Shown here: positions 20,518-28,407 of the stretch, piece by piece
Numbering within the stretch: the first letter of the stretch is position 1
Layout: each line of letters begins with the position of its first letter
Origin: an uncultured beta proteobacterium
GTDB lineage: Bacteria; Pseudomonadota; Gammaproteobacteria; Burkholderiales; Burkholderiaceae
Length of the DNA: 53,736 nucleotides
NCBI GenBank assembly: GCA_903935355.1
Contig: CAIZRK010000005.1
Location: 1-53,736, forward strand
Direction: 5' to 3'
Translations under genes and position numbers: made by a program
The notes under the pieces: model-generated
The model's input: only the letters and a program-made list of their open reading frames with translations
Databases searched by the model: none
What the model was told of the DNA's origin: nothing

Positions 20518-20705
20518 TTTGTAGTCGATGAAGAATTGGTAACGGTATGGCTTTGTAGGGGGTAGAGTGTGCCTTTGGGCTCTGGTTGGCTAGGTGGCAA
20601 TGGCGCTGGAGGTACATTAGGCAAAAATAGTGGTCCTCTAACCCCACAACCAGCAAGGGCAATTAGCAGTGCAATAGGAAGGGCCCTTCTCAGAATCGCT
20701 ATCAT
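20514..20705 (-). CDS. lptM: Small lipoprotein, LptM (YifL) family
   Basis: This is a 63-residue lipoprotein. I start it at the ATG complementary to 20703-20705 (MIAILRRALPIALL), because a signal peptide and the lipobox LAGC follow directly. An upstream in-frame start would add 19 residues before the signal and is unlikely. After the Cys, GVRGPLFLP matches the short conserved motif of LptM, which helps LptD assembly in E. coli; a Pro-rich tail follows. The gene beside lysA and facing cyaY is the familiar arrangement. Confidence 0.85.
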   Translation of the reverse strand: MIAILRRALPIALLIALAGCGVRGPLFLPNVPPAPLPPSQPEPKGTLYPLQSHTVTNSSSTTK

Positions 20706-20752
20706 GAATGTCTCTAATACGAATGATTGAATATAGCATGCAGGACTCCCAT

Positions 20753-21130
20753 ATGAAGCCAAACGATTCAGATATAGAAACGATCAATGACAAGCAATTT
20801 CATCAGCTGGGGGCTCATTTATTGCAGTCAATTGAGACAGCTCTTGAGACCGCAGACGATGTTTTAGATCTTGATTTGGATATAGAAAGGCAAGGCGGCA
20901 ATGTGATTAATATTCGATTTAGAGATCAAAGCGTGATTGTGGTCAATACCCAGCCACCTTTACATGAAATTTGGGTAGCCGCCAAAGCAGGTGGTTATCA
21001 CTACCGTTGGGCCGGAACTCTGGCAGACCCTCTCTGGCTAGATACCAAAACAGGACGCGAGTTACTGAGTGATTTATCTGAGTTTGCTAGTGCTCAAGCA
21101 GGGCAGTCGCTCAGTATTAAGTTAGTCTAA
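20753..21130 (+). CDS. cyaY: Iron-sulfur cluster protein CyaY (bacterial frataxin)
   Basis: CyaY binds iron and tunes iron-sulfur cluster assembly on IscS. I start at ATG 20753 (MKPNDSDIETIND), 7 nt after AGGA at 20742-20745, giving 125 residues. Earlier in-frame starts (20708, 20738) add residues not typical of frataxins. Acidic residues of helix 1 (ETALETADDVLDLDLD) and the core HEIWVAAKAGGYHYRW are present. It diverges from lptM-lysA. Confidence 0.92.
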   Translation: MKPNDSDIETINDKQFHQLGAHLLQSIETALETADDVLDLDLDIERQGGNVINIRFRDQSVIVVNTQPPLHEIWVAAKAGGYHYRWAGTLADPLWLDTKTGRELLSDLSEFASAQAGQSLSIKLV

Positions 21131-21131
21131 A

Positions 21132-22214
21132 TTAAGCAGCACCAGTAGCCATCAAGGTTTCAATGACAAGGGCATCTGCCACGCTCTTAATTTGAGCTTG
21201 ACCCATTTTCTCTAAAACCACATAACGAATTTGGCCACCTTCGGTTTTCTTGTCCACAGCCATCAGCTCCATATATCGTTCGGCGCCAAACTTGGGTGGC
21301 TGAGTAGGCAAGTTCATCAATTGAATAATTTTGATTAACCTAGCTTCCTCAGATTGATTAATCAGATTTAAACGGCAAGATAAATTGGCAGCTATTACCA
21401 TGCCACAGCCAACCGCTTCACCATGCAGCCATTTGCCATAGCCCAGTCCCGCCTCAATCGCATGACCAAAGGTATGGCCAAAGTTCAGTGTGGCTCTAAT
21501 CCCAGCCTCCCTCTCATCTGCACAGACGACTGCAGATTTAATTTGACAAGAACGTAAAACAGCGTAGGCCATTGCTTCGGTATCGCAAGCCATGAGTGCT
21601 GTTGCATTGGCCTCAATCCAGTTCAGAAAGTCTTTATCTGCAATTGCGCCATGCTTGACTACTTCGGCCAAGCCTGCAGAAAGCTCGCGCGGAGCTAGGG
21701 TTTTAAGGGTGTTGAGATCGGCAATCACTGCTACTGGCTGATGAAATGCACCAATCATATTTTTTCCGAGCGGATGATTGATACCAGTTTTACCGCCAAC
21801 AGAAGAATCTACCTGGGCAAGCAGTGTGGTGGGAACCTGAATAAAACGAACGCCACGCATAAAGCTAGCCGCTGCAAAACCCGTCATGTCTCCAATCACG
21901 CCACCACCTAAAGCCACCAACATCGTTTGGCGATCTGCGCCATGCTTTAAGAGATCATCAAAGATGAGCTGGAGATGTTTCCAGTCTTTATATGACTCAC
22001 CATCTGGCAAGACGATGGTTCTTACTGACTTTCCAAGTTTTTCTAGAGTCTGAGTTAGGCGCTGCGCATACAAAGGTGCAACAGTTGTATTGGTAACAAT
22101 ATAGATTGAGGTGGCGGATTTGCAAGCGCTAAATAATGGGGCTTGATCAATTAAGTCAGTGCCAATATGAATGGGGTAGCTACGACTGCCCAGATCAACT
22201 TCAAGTGTTTTCAT
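21132..22214 (-). CDS. aroB: 3-dehydroquinate synthase
   Basis: AroB makes 3-dehydroquinate from DAHP, the second step of the shikimate pathway, using NAD and a metal ion. It is 360 residues. The NAD-binding part has [15 protein letters not shown], and the metal ligands sit in [24 protein letters not shown] and LHGEAV. It lies 5 nt behind aroK, a conserved pair, downstream of the secretin gene. Confidence 0.97.
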   Translation of the reverse strand: MKTLEVDLGSRSYPIHIGTDLIDQAPLFSACKSATSIYIVTNTTVAPLYAQRLTQTLEKLGKSVRTIVLPDGESYKDWKHLQLIFDDLLKHGADRQTMLVALGGGVIGDMTGFAAASFMRGVRFIQVPTTLLAQVDSSVGGKTGINHPLGKNMIGAFHQPVAVIADLNTLKTLAPRELSAGLAEVVKHGAIADKDFLNWIEANATALMACDTEAMAYAVLRSCQIKSAVVCADEREAGIRATLNFGHTFGHAIEAGLGYGKWLHGEAVGCGMVIAANLSCRLNLINQSEEARLIKIIQLMNLPTQPPKFGAERYMELMAVDKKTEGGQIRYVVLEKMGQAQIKSVADALVIETLMATGAA

Positions 22215-22219
22215 AAATT

Positions 22220-22747
22220 TTAGGCGGAAAGTTCAAGCTGCATGATTAATGTATTGACTAATTGATTGACGCTGGGCTTACCAGTCTCAATCACATGATC
22301 GGCAATTTCTCGATAAAGAGGATCGCGAATGGAATATAGATTTTCAAGAATACTCTTGGCATCACCATTCTTTAAGAGCGGCCTGCCTTCACCGCCCCTA
22401 GTGCGATGAAACAGCTCCGTTGGATTAGCATGAAGATAAATTACGGTCCCTCGCTCACGCAGAGCTTGGCGGTTTTCAGGAAGAAGCGCAGCGCCCCCGC
22501 CCGTTGCTAAAACAAGATCATTTTCTGAGGTGATTTCTTTAATAACCTGAGCCTCACGCTTTCTAAAGCCTGCTTCACCTTCCATCTCAAAGATGACTGG
22601 AATCTTGACCCCACAGCGCTCTTCAATGACATGGTCGGCATCCAGAAAGCGTCGACCTAATTTTTTTGCCAGTAATTTACCAACGGTCGATTTGCCAGCG
22701 CCCATAAGGCCAATCAGGAAGATATTGTTGGAAGAAGAGTTCACCAC
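22220..22747 (-). CDS. aroK: Shikimate kinase
   Basis: AroK phosphorylates shikimate. The 175-residue protein has the P-loop GLMGAGKS (13-20), the DADH motif at about 36-39, the substrate-binding FRKRE near residue 61 and the Gly-rich GGGAAL near residue 82. The lid region contains RGGEGRPLL. It lies between the secretin gene and aroB, which is the usual order in beta- and gammaproteobacteria. Confidence 0.96.
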   Translation of the reverse strand: MVNSSSNNIFLIGLMGAGKSTVGKLLAKKLGRRFLDADHVIEERCGVKIPVIFEMEGEAGFRKREAQVIKEITSENDLVLATGGGAALLPENRQALRERGTVIYLHANPTELFHRTRGGEGRPLLKNGDAKSILENLYSIRDPLYREIADHVIETGKPSVNQLVNTLIMQLELSA

Positions 22748-22756
22748 TTGATTTTA

Positions 22757-23872
22757 TTATTCTTTATCTAGGACTGTGGGTGTTAAGAACACTAATAACT
22801 CAGTTTTATCTGCCAACTTCGATTTATGACGAAATAAATAGCCAATGAGTGGGATGTCACCTAGCAAGGGGATCTTCACTTCATCCTCACGCTCAGTTGT
22901 TTGATAAATTCCTCCAATAATGGCCGTGCCACCATTTTCCACTGTGACCTCTGAGCTCAAACTTTTGGTATCAATGGCATAGCCCTGCTCGGTTTTCATG
23001 CCGATCGTGTCTTTATTGATGCTAACCAGCATAGAAATTTTTCCGTCTGGATGAAGCTTGGGAAGAACTTCTAGGCGTAAGTTGGCCTTTCTAAATTGCA
23101 TTTTGCTCCCATTTTGGGATGTGGTTTGGTAAGGAAGCTCGGTTCCCTGTTCAATAGTGGCCTTAACTTGGTCGCCTGTCATGATGCGGGGGTTCGATAG
23201 AATTTTCCCCTGCCCATCCGACTCTAGGGCTGAGAGTTCCATTTGTAAGAGGTGGCTCGCATTTTTAGATACGAGCGTGGCAGCAAGAGTAGCTGGATTA
23301 AAGCCGTTGAGGCCAGCCCCAGTTAAATCAAAGTTTGAGCCGATCTTCTGATTCGGATGACCCCCAGTCCCCTTGGCTTGGTATCCAAGCTTCATACCCA
23401 ACTCCCTGGCAAAGCGCTGATCAGCTTCCACAATTCTGGCTTCTATTAGTATTTGGCGGGGGCTATTAATGTGATCCCCGCCAAAGGGTAAGGCCGCATC
23501 TTCACGCCGAAATTTTAAAAAGGCAGCAATTTCTGCATGAGGTCCAATCCAGTAAATATCCCCGTTTCTTACTAAACGCAAACCTCTGCTAGCAAGAATA
23601 GAATGCAGGGCAGTCTGCCAGAGGGTATTGCTTAGGTCAATCGAGATCTTGCCTTGAATCGATTCACTGAGCAGAAAGTTGGTATTGCCTAATTTGGCTA
23701 AAACCTGCAAAAGCTCACTGACTTCAATATTGCTAAATTGAAGACTGATGGGGGTCTGGACCAGCAACTTCGAGGCGGCACTCTCTTCTATAGCCGCTTT
23801 ACTTACAGAGCAAGCCAATAAGAAACCAATCAAAGCGGTGCAAAATAGCCGGAAAATATTGGCTTGATTCAT
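22757..23872 (-). CDS. pilQ: Short PilQ/HofQ-type secretin
   Basis: Secretins form the outer-membrane ring for type IV pili or DNA uptake. The protein has a signal peptide (1-26), an STN/N0 domain (about 40-112, ending NGDIYWIGP) and then the secretin core. The core starts at residue 139 with RQILIEARIVEADQRFARE and ends with VKIPLLGDIPLIGYLFRHKS. At 371 residues it is much shorter than usual PilQ, and the N1 domain, with its DERTN-type strand, is missing: only about 27 residues join N0 to the core. The start overlaps the stop of the upstream partner gene. Confidence 0.88.
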   Translation of the reverse strand: MNQANIFRLFCTALIGFLLACSVSKAAIEESAASKLLVQTPISLQFSNIEVSELLQVLAKLGNTNFLLSESIQGKISIDLSNTLWQTALHSILASRGLRLVRNGDIYWIGPHAEIAAFLKFRREDAALPFGGDHINSPRQILIEARIVEADQRFARELGMKLGYQAKGTGGHPNQKIGSNFDLTGAGLNGFNPATLAATLVSKNASHLLQMELSALESDGQGKILSNPRIMTGDQVKATIEQGTELPYQTTSQNGSKMQFRKANLRLEVLPKLHPDGKISMLVSINKDTIGMKTEQGYAIDTKSLSSEVTVENGGTAIIGGIYQTTEREDEVKIPLLGDIPLIGYLFRHKSKLADKTELLVFLTPTVLDKE

Positions 23873-24555
23873 TCGCTTTTAGATGCTTTCAAAGTAATGG
23901 ATTTACCCTTGGGATGAGAGAGGGTAGCAGCTTCTTTTTGAACCTGACTTAAGCGCCATTCCCCCAATACGAGATCCTCCTTTTTGAACATGACCGTGCT
24001 TTTCCCAGAATAAAAAAAGACTTGTTCAAATGCCCCTATCTGAGTGACCCCCAAATATCGCCAACGTAAAAGATCTGCTTCATATGGGTAAAGTGTGGTG
24101 GGTCTAGCCGCTTTGTTGGTGTTAGAACTTGTATTAGAGTGAATACTTACTTCTATTTCATCTAATATTTCATATAACTCATCTTGGCCATTTTCCCAAT
24201 TTTCCTGTGCAATAAAGAGCTCGTTCTTGAGCGCGCTTATTTGATTTTGCAAGCCATCAAGTGATGCTTGAGAATCTACCTTATAGGCTTCAAGGACGAA
24301 GAAAATCCCCATGCTGAAGGCGACTATAAGCACCCCAAGGGCCAGAAATATCCCCCCGTTCTTTGCTTGAAGCTGAAATGGTATCTCAGATAAAAGTGCC
24401 CGTTTTGACTTTATTGGAGCGCTAGATTGTGAAATTGGAGGTGAGTGATGCATTTGATTTTTGCGAATTCCATGGGGATCGGGGATGGCTGGGTCATCAC
24501 CTAGATCACTAAGAATTTCATCAAAAGACTGCGAGGAGATTTGGCGTGTGGGCAT
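23869..24555 (-). CDS. Single-pass membrane protein with PilP/GspC-like domain
   Basis: Not recognised by name. From the ATG complementary to 24553-24555 it has 228 residues; a TTG start at 24582 would add nine. It has a polar N-terminal part (1-66), one membrane segment (68-89) and a heptad-like stretch (95-137). The C-terminal part (about 160-222, with LLRWRYLGVTQIG and LVLGEWRLSQV) resembles the HR/beta domain of PilP and GspC. PilP itself is a lipoprotein; this one has no lipobox. Coupled to the secretin by ATGA, it probably links that secretin to the inner membrane. Family assignment is by eye. Confidence 0.6.
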   Translation of the reverse strand: MPTRQISSQSFDEILSDLGDDPAIPDPHGIRKNQMHHSPPISQSSAPIKSKRALLSEIPFQLQAKNGGIFLALGVLIVAFSMGIFFVLEAYKVDSQASLDGLQNQISALKNELFIAQENWENGQDELYEILDEIEVSIHSNTSSNTNKAARPTTLYPYEADLLRWRYLGVTQIGAFEQVFFYSGKSTVMFKKEDLVLGEWRLSQVQKEAATLSHPKGKSITLKASKSE

Positions 24556-24719
24556 CCCCCATTGTTGAACTTTTGGAGACAAGAAGCGATCAGGCTAAGT
24601 GGATTAGCTTGTCAGAAAAGGACGATTCGTTTACTAAAAAAGATGGATTTGAGCACTATTTGCAGATGACACTCATAACTACCGCGTGGAATATTAAAGG
24701 CTTTTGCCCCAAATTTGAC

Positions 24720-24944
24720 TTAACTAAGAATGGGATGTTCGCTAATAAATTGACGTAATGAAGTATCGATACGCGTTTGCCAGCCATTGCCAGTAGCCTT
24801 AAACTTTTCTAGTACATCAGGTGATAGTCGAATGGTTATGACAATCTTCTTGGGTGCTTTTTGTGCCCCACGAACACCTATCTTTTTTCGCAGTGAGGGA
24901 GCTAAGACATCTTTATTTGTTAACCCCAATGCCTTTTTCGTCAT
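24720..24944 (-). CDS. BrnA-like antitoxin without a partner
   Basis: The 74-residue protein has a basic N-terminal part and then IRLSPDVLEKFKATGNGWQT, followed by RIDTSLRQFI, the ribbon-helix-helix core seen in BrnA-type antitoxins. BrnA normally follows the toxin gene brnT in one operon. No brnT-like frame is seen upstream (24945-25151) or downstream (24583-24719). It sits where pilM, pilN and pilO would stand in related genomes. It may be a leftover antitoxin or a solitary DNA-binding regulator. Confidence 0.75.
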   Translation of the reverse strand: MTKKALGLTNKDVLAPSLRKKIGVRGAQKAPKKIVITIRLSPDVLEKFKATGNGWQTRIDTSLRQFISEHPILS

Positions 24945-25022
24945 GTTTCTGCGCCTTTTTTATCTTGCCTGTAGATGGGCTTGCCCTTAGTGATTAAGGT
25001 ATACAAAAACCCCACATAGCTA

Positions 25023-25028
25023 ATTATA
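25023..25028 (-). promoter_or_regulatory. Possible -10 box for the brnA-like gene
   Basis: On the minus strand this reads TATAAT, about 80 nt before the antitoxin start. No clear -35 lies at the right distance (CTGCTC at 17 bp is poor). It suggests the solitary antitoxin has its own promoter, possibly helped by a regulator. Confidence 0.3.
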
Positions 25029-25115
25029 CTTACAAAAAACTACAAGAGCAGTCTTTTTGTAAATACATTTAAGTAATCTAGGGTCTAGCTTGCAAAATTG
25101 CCTATATCAGCAGCC

Positions 25116-25143
25116 TTTTTGACTTCCTTAACCCCCCTATAAT
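25116..25143 (+). promoter_or_regulatory. Possible mrcA promoter that would give a leaderless mRNA
   Basis: TATAAT at 25138-25143 is a perfect -10 box; TTTTTG 25116-25121 is a weak -35 at 16 bp. The mrcA ATG begins at 25152, about where transcription would start. No Shine-Dalgarno element precedes that ATG. The hexamer is seen; leaderless expression is inferred. Confidence 0.4.
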
Positions 25144-25151
25144 TTGACTCT

Positions 25152-27488
25152 ATGGCCCTACCCCCAAAAGACAAGCCACCGCGCAATCAGCGGTTGAACC
25201 GACCAGCTGACAGGCGCCCTAGTCAGTACAAAGCGGGGTCCTCTTCGCATGGAAAATCTAGTAGCAACCCGCTCGTAAAAGCCTTACTGATTATTTGCAT
25301 GTTATTTGCCGTGGTGTTCACATTGTTGCTTGGCTATGCTTTTTTAATAGCTAAACCCAATTTACCCAAAATTTCTGCATTGGTGGATTACAACCCCAAG
25401 ACACCATTGCGAGTCTATACGGCGGACAAAGTGTTGATTGGTGAATTTGGTGAAGAGCGTCGCAAAGTCATCCCTCTTAGTGAGATTCCACTCAATATGC
25501 GTAATGCAGTCTTAGCAATTGAAGATGACCGCTTTTATTCTCATGGTGGCGTGGATTATGTGGGAATACTAAGGGCGGCGCTGACCAATTTGCGGGGGAA
25601 TCTTACTCAAGGCGCCTCCACTATCACGATGCAAGTGGCGCGTAACTTCTTTCTCAGTAATGAAAAAACCTTTAGCCGCAAGATTTATGAAGTCTTATTA
25701 GCGTGGGAAATTGAATCTCAATTGAGCAAAGATAAGATTCTAGAAATTTACATGAATCAGATTTTCTTGGGACAAAGGGCCTATGGATTTTCTAGTGCCG
25801 CTCAAATTTACTTTGGCAAGGAGTTAAAAGACATCACGATAGCAGAGTCGGCTATGTTGGCTGGCTTACCTAAGGCCCCTTCCGCCTATAACCCGGTGAG
25901 TAATTTTCGACGCGCCAAAATCCGACAGGAATACATCTTGCAGCGGATGCGTGACTTAGCTTATATCACCCCCGATGATTATAAAAATGCGATGGCCGAG
26001 GAATTACATATTCGAGGCCTCGGTAATGAATTTAGTACTCGGGCAGATTTTGCTTCGGAGATGGTGCGTCAACTGCTCTTTACTCAATATGGTGAGGCAA
26101 TTTATTCGCAAGGAGTTGATGTTTACACGACCATTTTGAAAGCGGATCAAGATGCTGCTTATAAGGCGGTGCGGCGCGGCATTTTTGAGTATGACCTTCG
26201 CCATGCATACCGAGGACCAGAAGGCTTTATAAACCTTCCGGAAGATCCGGTTATGCGCCAGCGTGCTATTGATGAGGCTTTGCTTGCTTACCCACAGCTA
26301 GATGATTTGCAGTCTGGCGTTGTGTTGGATGTCAAGCCAAAAGAGATGCAAGTCATGATTGCCACTGGGGACACCATTACGCTCAAAGGCGAGAGCATGA
26401 AATTAGCGTCAGCCTCAATAACAGATAGTGCTCAACCTAAAAAACGGTTGCGACCGGGTGCAGTGATTCGATTGCTATCTGATGGTGGCGTTTGGAAGTT
26501 AGCACAGCTGCCACAGGTGGAGGCAGCTTTTGTTTCTATGAACGCACGAACTGGGGCAATTCTTTCATTAGTGGGCGGTTTTGATTTTAGGCGTAATCAG
26601 TTCAATCACGTCTCACAAGCCCTACGCCAACCAGGCTCTTCATTTAAACCATTTATATATGCTGCCGCAATTGAAAAAGGCTTCTCACCCAGTACGATAG
26701 TAAATGATGCACCCTTGTCCATTGGTAGCATGGAGACGGGCAGCCAAGCTTGGGAACCAAAAAATTATGATGGGAAATATGATGGCATGATGCGCTTGCG
26801 TAATGCCCTAGCTAAATCGAAGAACTTGGTATCAGTTCGCATCATCCGAGCTATTGGTCCATCCTATGCCCAAGAATTTATACAGCGCTTTGGTTTTGAG
26901 CCAGAAAAACATCCCCCTTACTTAACCATGGCATTAGGTGCCGGTTCCGTTACACCGCTGCAAATGGCTGCTGCTTATAGTGTGTTTGCCAATGGCGGAT
27001 ATCGGGTCGATCCCTACTTGATTAACAAAATGATGGATTCAAAAGGCGCTATTTTATTTGAGGCTAAGCCAACCCAAGCTGGTGAAGATGCCGCTCGTGT
27101 TTTAGATGCACGCACGGCCTTTGTCATGGATAGCATGCTGCAAGAAGTGACTAAAACAGGAACAGCTGCCAGCGCTAGAGCGAAATTAGGGCGCACTGAT
27201 ATTGCTGGTAAAACGGGAACAACAAATGAATCTCATGATGCTTGGTTTGCTGGTTACAACCCACAAGTAGTGGCAGTTGCCTGGATAGGTTTTGATAAAC
27301 CGGCAAGCTTAGGTGATCGCGAGACGGGGGGCGGTCTGGCTTTGCCCATGTGGATATCTTATATGCAGACTGCGCTACGGGATGAGCCACAGCAGGGGCG
27401 CGAGGTGCCTGCTGGCGTAACTCAATTTGATGGTGATTGGTTTGTACCTGATTTTGCAACGAATGGCGGCGTGCGCGAACTGCAGTAG
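25152..27488 (+). CDS. mrcA: Penicillin-binding protein 1A, bifunctional
   Basis: PBP1A polymerises and cross-links peptidoglycan. At 778 residues it has a Lys/Arg-rich cytoplasmic start and one membrane segment (about 44-66). The glycosyltransferase domain shows EDDRFYSHGGVDY, GASTITMQVARNFF and EIYMNQIFLG. The transpeptidase domain shows SSFK (in RQPGSSFKPF), SKN (in ALAKSKNLVS) and KTGTTN. All catalytic motifs are intact. It faces away from the secretin-aroKB unit, the usual order. Confidence 0.96.
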   Translation: MALPPKDKPPRNQRLNRPADRRPSQYKAGSSSHGKSSSNPLVKALLIICMLFAVVFTLLLGYAFLIAKPNLPKISALVDYNPKTPLRVYTADKVLIGEFGEERRKVIPLSEIPLNMRNAVLAIEDDRFYSHGGVDYVGILRAALTNLRGNLTQGASTITMQVARNFFLSNEKTFSRKIYEVLLAWEIESQLSKDKILEIYMNQIFLGQRAYGFSSAAQIYFGKELKDITIAESAMLAGLPKAPSAYNPVSNFRRAKIRQEYILQRMRDLAYITPDDYKNAMAEELHIRGLGNEFSTRADFASEMVRQLLFTQYGEAIYSQGVDVYTTILKADQDAAYKAVRRGIFEYDLRHAYRGPEGFINLPEDPVMRQRAIDEALLAYPQLDDLQSGVVLDVKPKEMQVMIATGDTITLKGESMKLASASITDSAQPKKRLRPGAVIRLLSDGGVWKLAQLPQVEAAFVSMNARTGAILSLVGGFDFRRNQFNHVSQALRQPGSSFKPFIYAAAIEKGFSPSTIVNDAPLSIGSMETGSQAWEPKNYDGKYDGMMRLRNALAKSKNLVSVRIIRAIGPSYAQEFIQRFGFEPEKHPPYLTMALGAGSVTPLQMAAAYSVFANGGYRVDPYLINKMMDSKGAILFEAKPTQAGEDAARVLDARTAFVMDSMLQEVTKTGTAASARAKLGRTDIAGKTGTTNESHDAWFAGYNPQVVAVAWIGFDKPASLGDRETGGGLALPMWISYMQTALRDEPQQGREVPAGVTQFDGDWFVPDFATNGGVRELQ

Positions 27489-27493
27489 TTCGC
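27475..27493 (+). terminator. Hairpin over the mrcA stop codon
   Basis: GCGAACT 27475-27481 pairs with AGTTCGC 27487-27493 around GCAGT, and TTTAAT follows. The mrcA stop TAG (27486-27488) lies in the right arm. It may act as a weak terminator, or hinder read-through into the transposase gene. Confidence 0.4.
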
Positions 27494-27500
27494 TTTAATC

Positions 27501-28205
27501 ATGGCACGACAAGCGCGCACGATTATTCCTGGTCAAGCGATGCATGTGATGGTGCGCGGTAATAACCGTGAGATTCTGTTCTTTAGTGATGCAGATCGGC
27601 GCCTGTATTTAGATTGGTTGCGTGAGGCGGCCAAACAATTTGGTAGCGCGGTGCATGCCTTTGCTTTAATGCCCAATCATGTGCACCTCTTAATTACCCC
27701 ACAAAATTCAGACTCACTTGCTAAAACCATGCAATCTTTAGGAAGGCGTTATGCCCAATATTTCAATCAACAGCATCATCGTTCGGGCACGATTTGGGAG
27801 GGGCGTTACCGCTCTTCATTAATCGACCCCAGTTATTTTTTGCGTTGTCAGCGCTATATCGAGCTCAATCCTGTAAGAGCCGGTTTTGAATCTAGCCCCC
27901 AAGATTGCACCTGGACTAGCTTTGCCTCCCATGTTGGTGGTAATGCTGAACCTTGGCTTGTCGATCACCAGCACTTTTGGAGTTTGGGTAACACCCCTTT
28001 TGAAAGACAAATGACTTGGGCGGGGTTTGTAAAGGAGGGCGCTCCTCATTGGGAGGACCGACAAATCACCGAAGCCCTAATTCGATCTAAGCCTTGGGTA
28101 AGTGATATTTACGCTAAGACGCTTTTTAAAGATAAGCCGGAACAGGCTTTAATTCGGTATCGGGGGCGCCCAAAGAAAGTAAATTCATTAAATTCAGTAA
28201 CTTAG
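27501..28205 (+). mobile_element. REP-associated tyrosine transposase (RAYT) gene
   Basis: This is a full-length 234-residue gene of the Y1/IS200-like HUH family. It has the HUH motif PNHVHLLI (His60, His62) and the likely catalytic Tyr119 in RYIELNPVRAG. RAYT proteins are usually single-copy domesticated transposases that act on REP-type palindromes. It stands between mrcA and gltB, with no IS200 transposon ends. An 11-bp inverted repeat lies 46 bp downstream of its stop. No Shine-Dalgarno element is visible before ATG 27501. Confidence 0.88.
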
Positions 28206-28251
28206 ATAATCGATCATTGCTCAAAAGAATAGTTCATCTGAGCTCAATACC

Positions 28252-28312
28252 GAGTCTGTCCCTTTTTTAGTAAATCATTTTGGTGCTCTTCTATATTAAA
28301 TGGGACAGACTC
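28252..28312. repeat. Inverted repeat downstream of the RAYT gene
   Basis: GAGTCTGTCCC 28252-28262 and GGGACAGACTC 28302-28312 are perfect 11-bp inverted arms, 39 bp apart. Motifs of the form GTCTGTCCC beside Y1 transposase genes are familiar from other proteobacteria (from memory). It may be the palindrome on which this transposase acts. It also lies just upstream of gltB and could form a hairpin in its leader. Confidence 0.75.
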
Positions 28313-28407
28313 ATTTTATTTCTATTGCATCAGCATGGGTATTCACCTATATTAGATCCTCCAAAAGCAATCAAGCAATCAAGCCATCAGTGGCATACGG
28401 AAATACT

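Noticed and set aside
24546..24758. A 70-residue plus-strand frame
   Set aside because: It overlaps the antitoxin and the membrane protein gene on the other strand, has no recognisable motif and no ribosome binding site.
24942..25013. A short GTG-started frame ending at the antitoxin start (ATGA overlap), as a possible brnT remnant
   Set aside because: The 24 residues do not resemble the C-terminus of BrnT and an in-frame stop lies just upstream.
28300..28407. A longer gltB N-terminus from ATG 28300
   Set aside because: These 36 residues read through the right arm of the inverted repeat and put the catalytic Cys far from its usual place; ATG 28408 gives a normal 25-residue propeptide.
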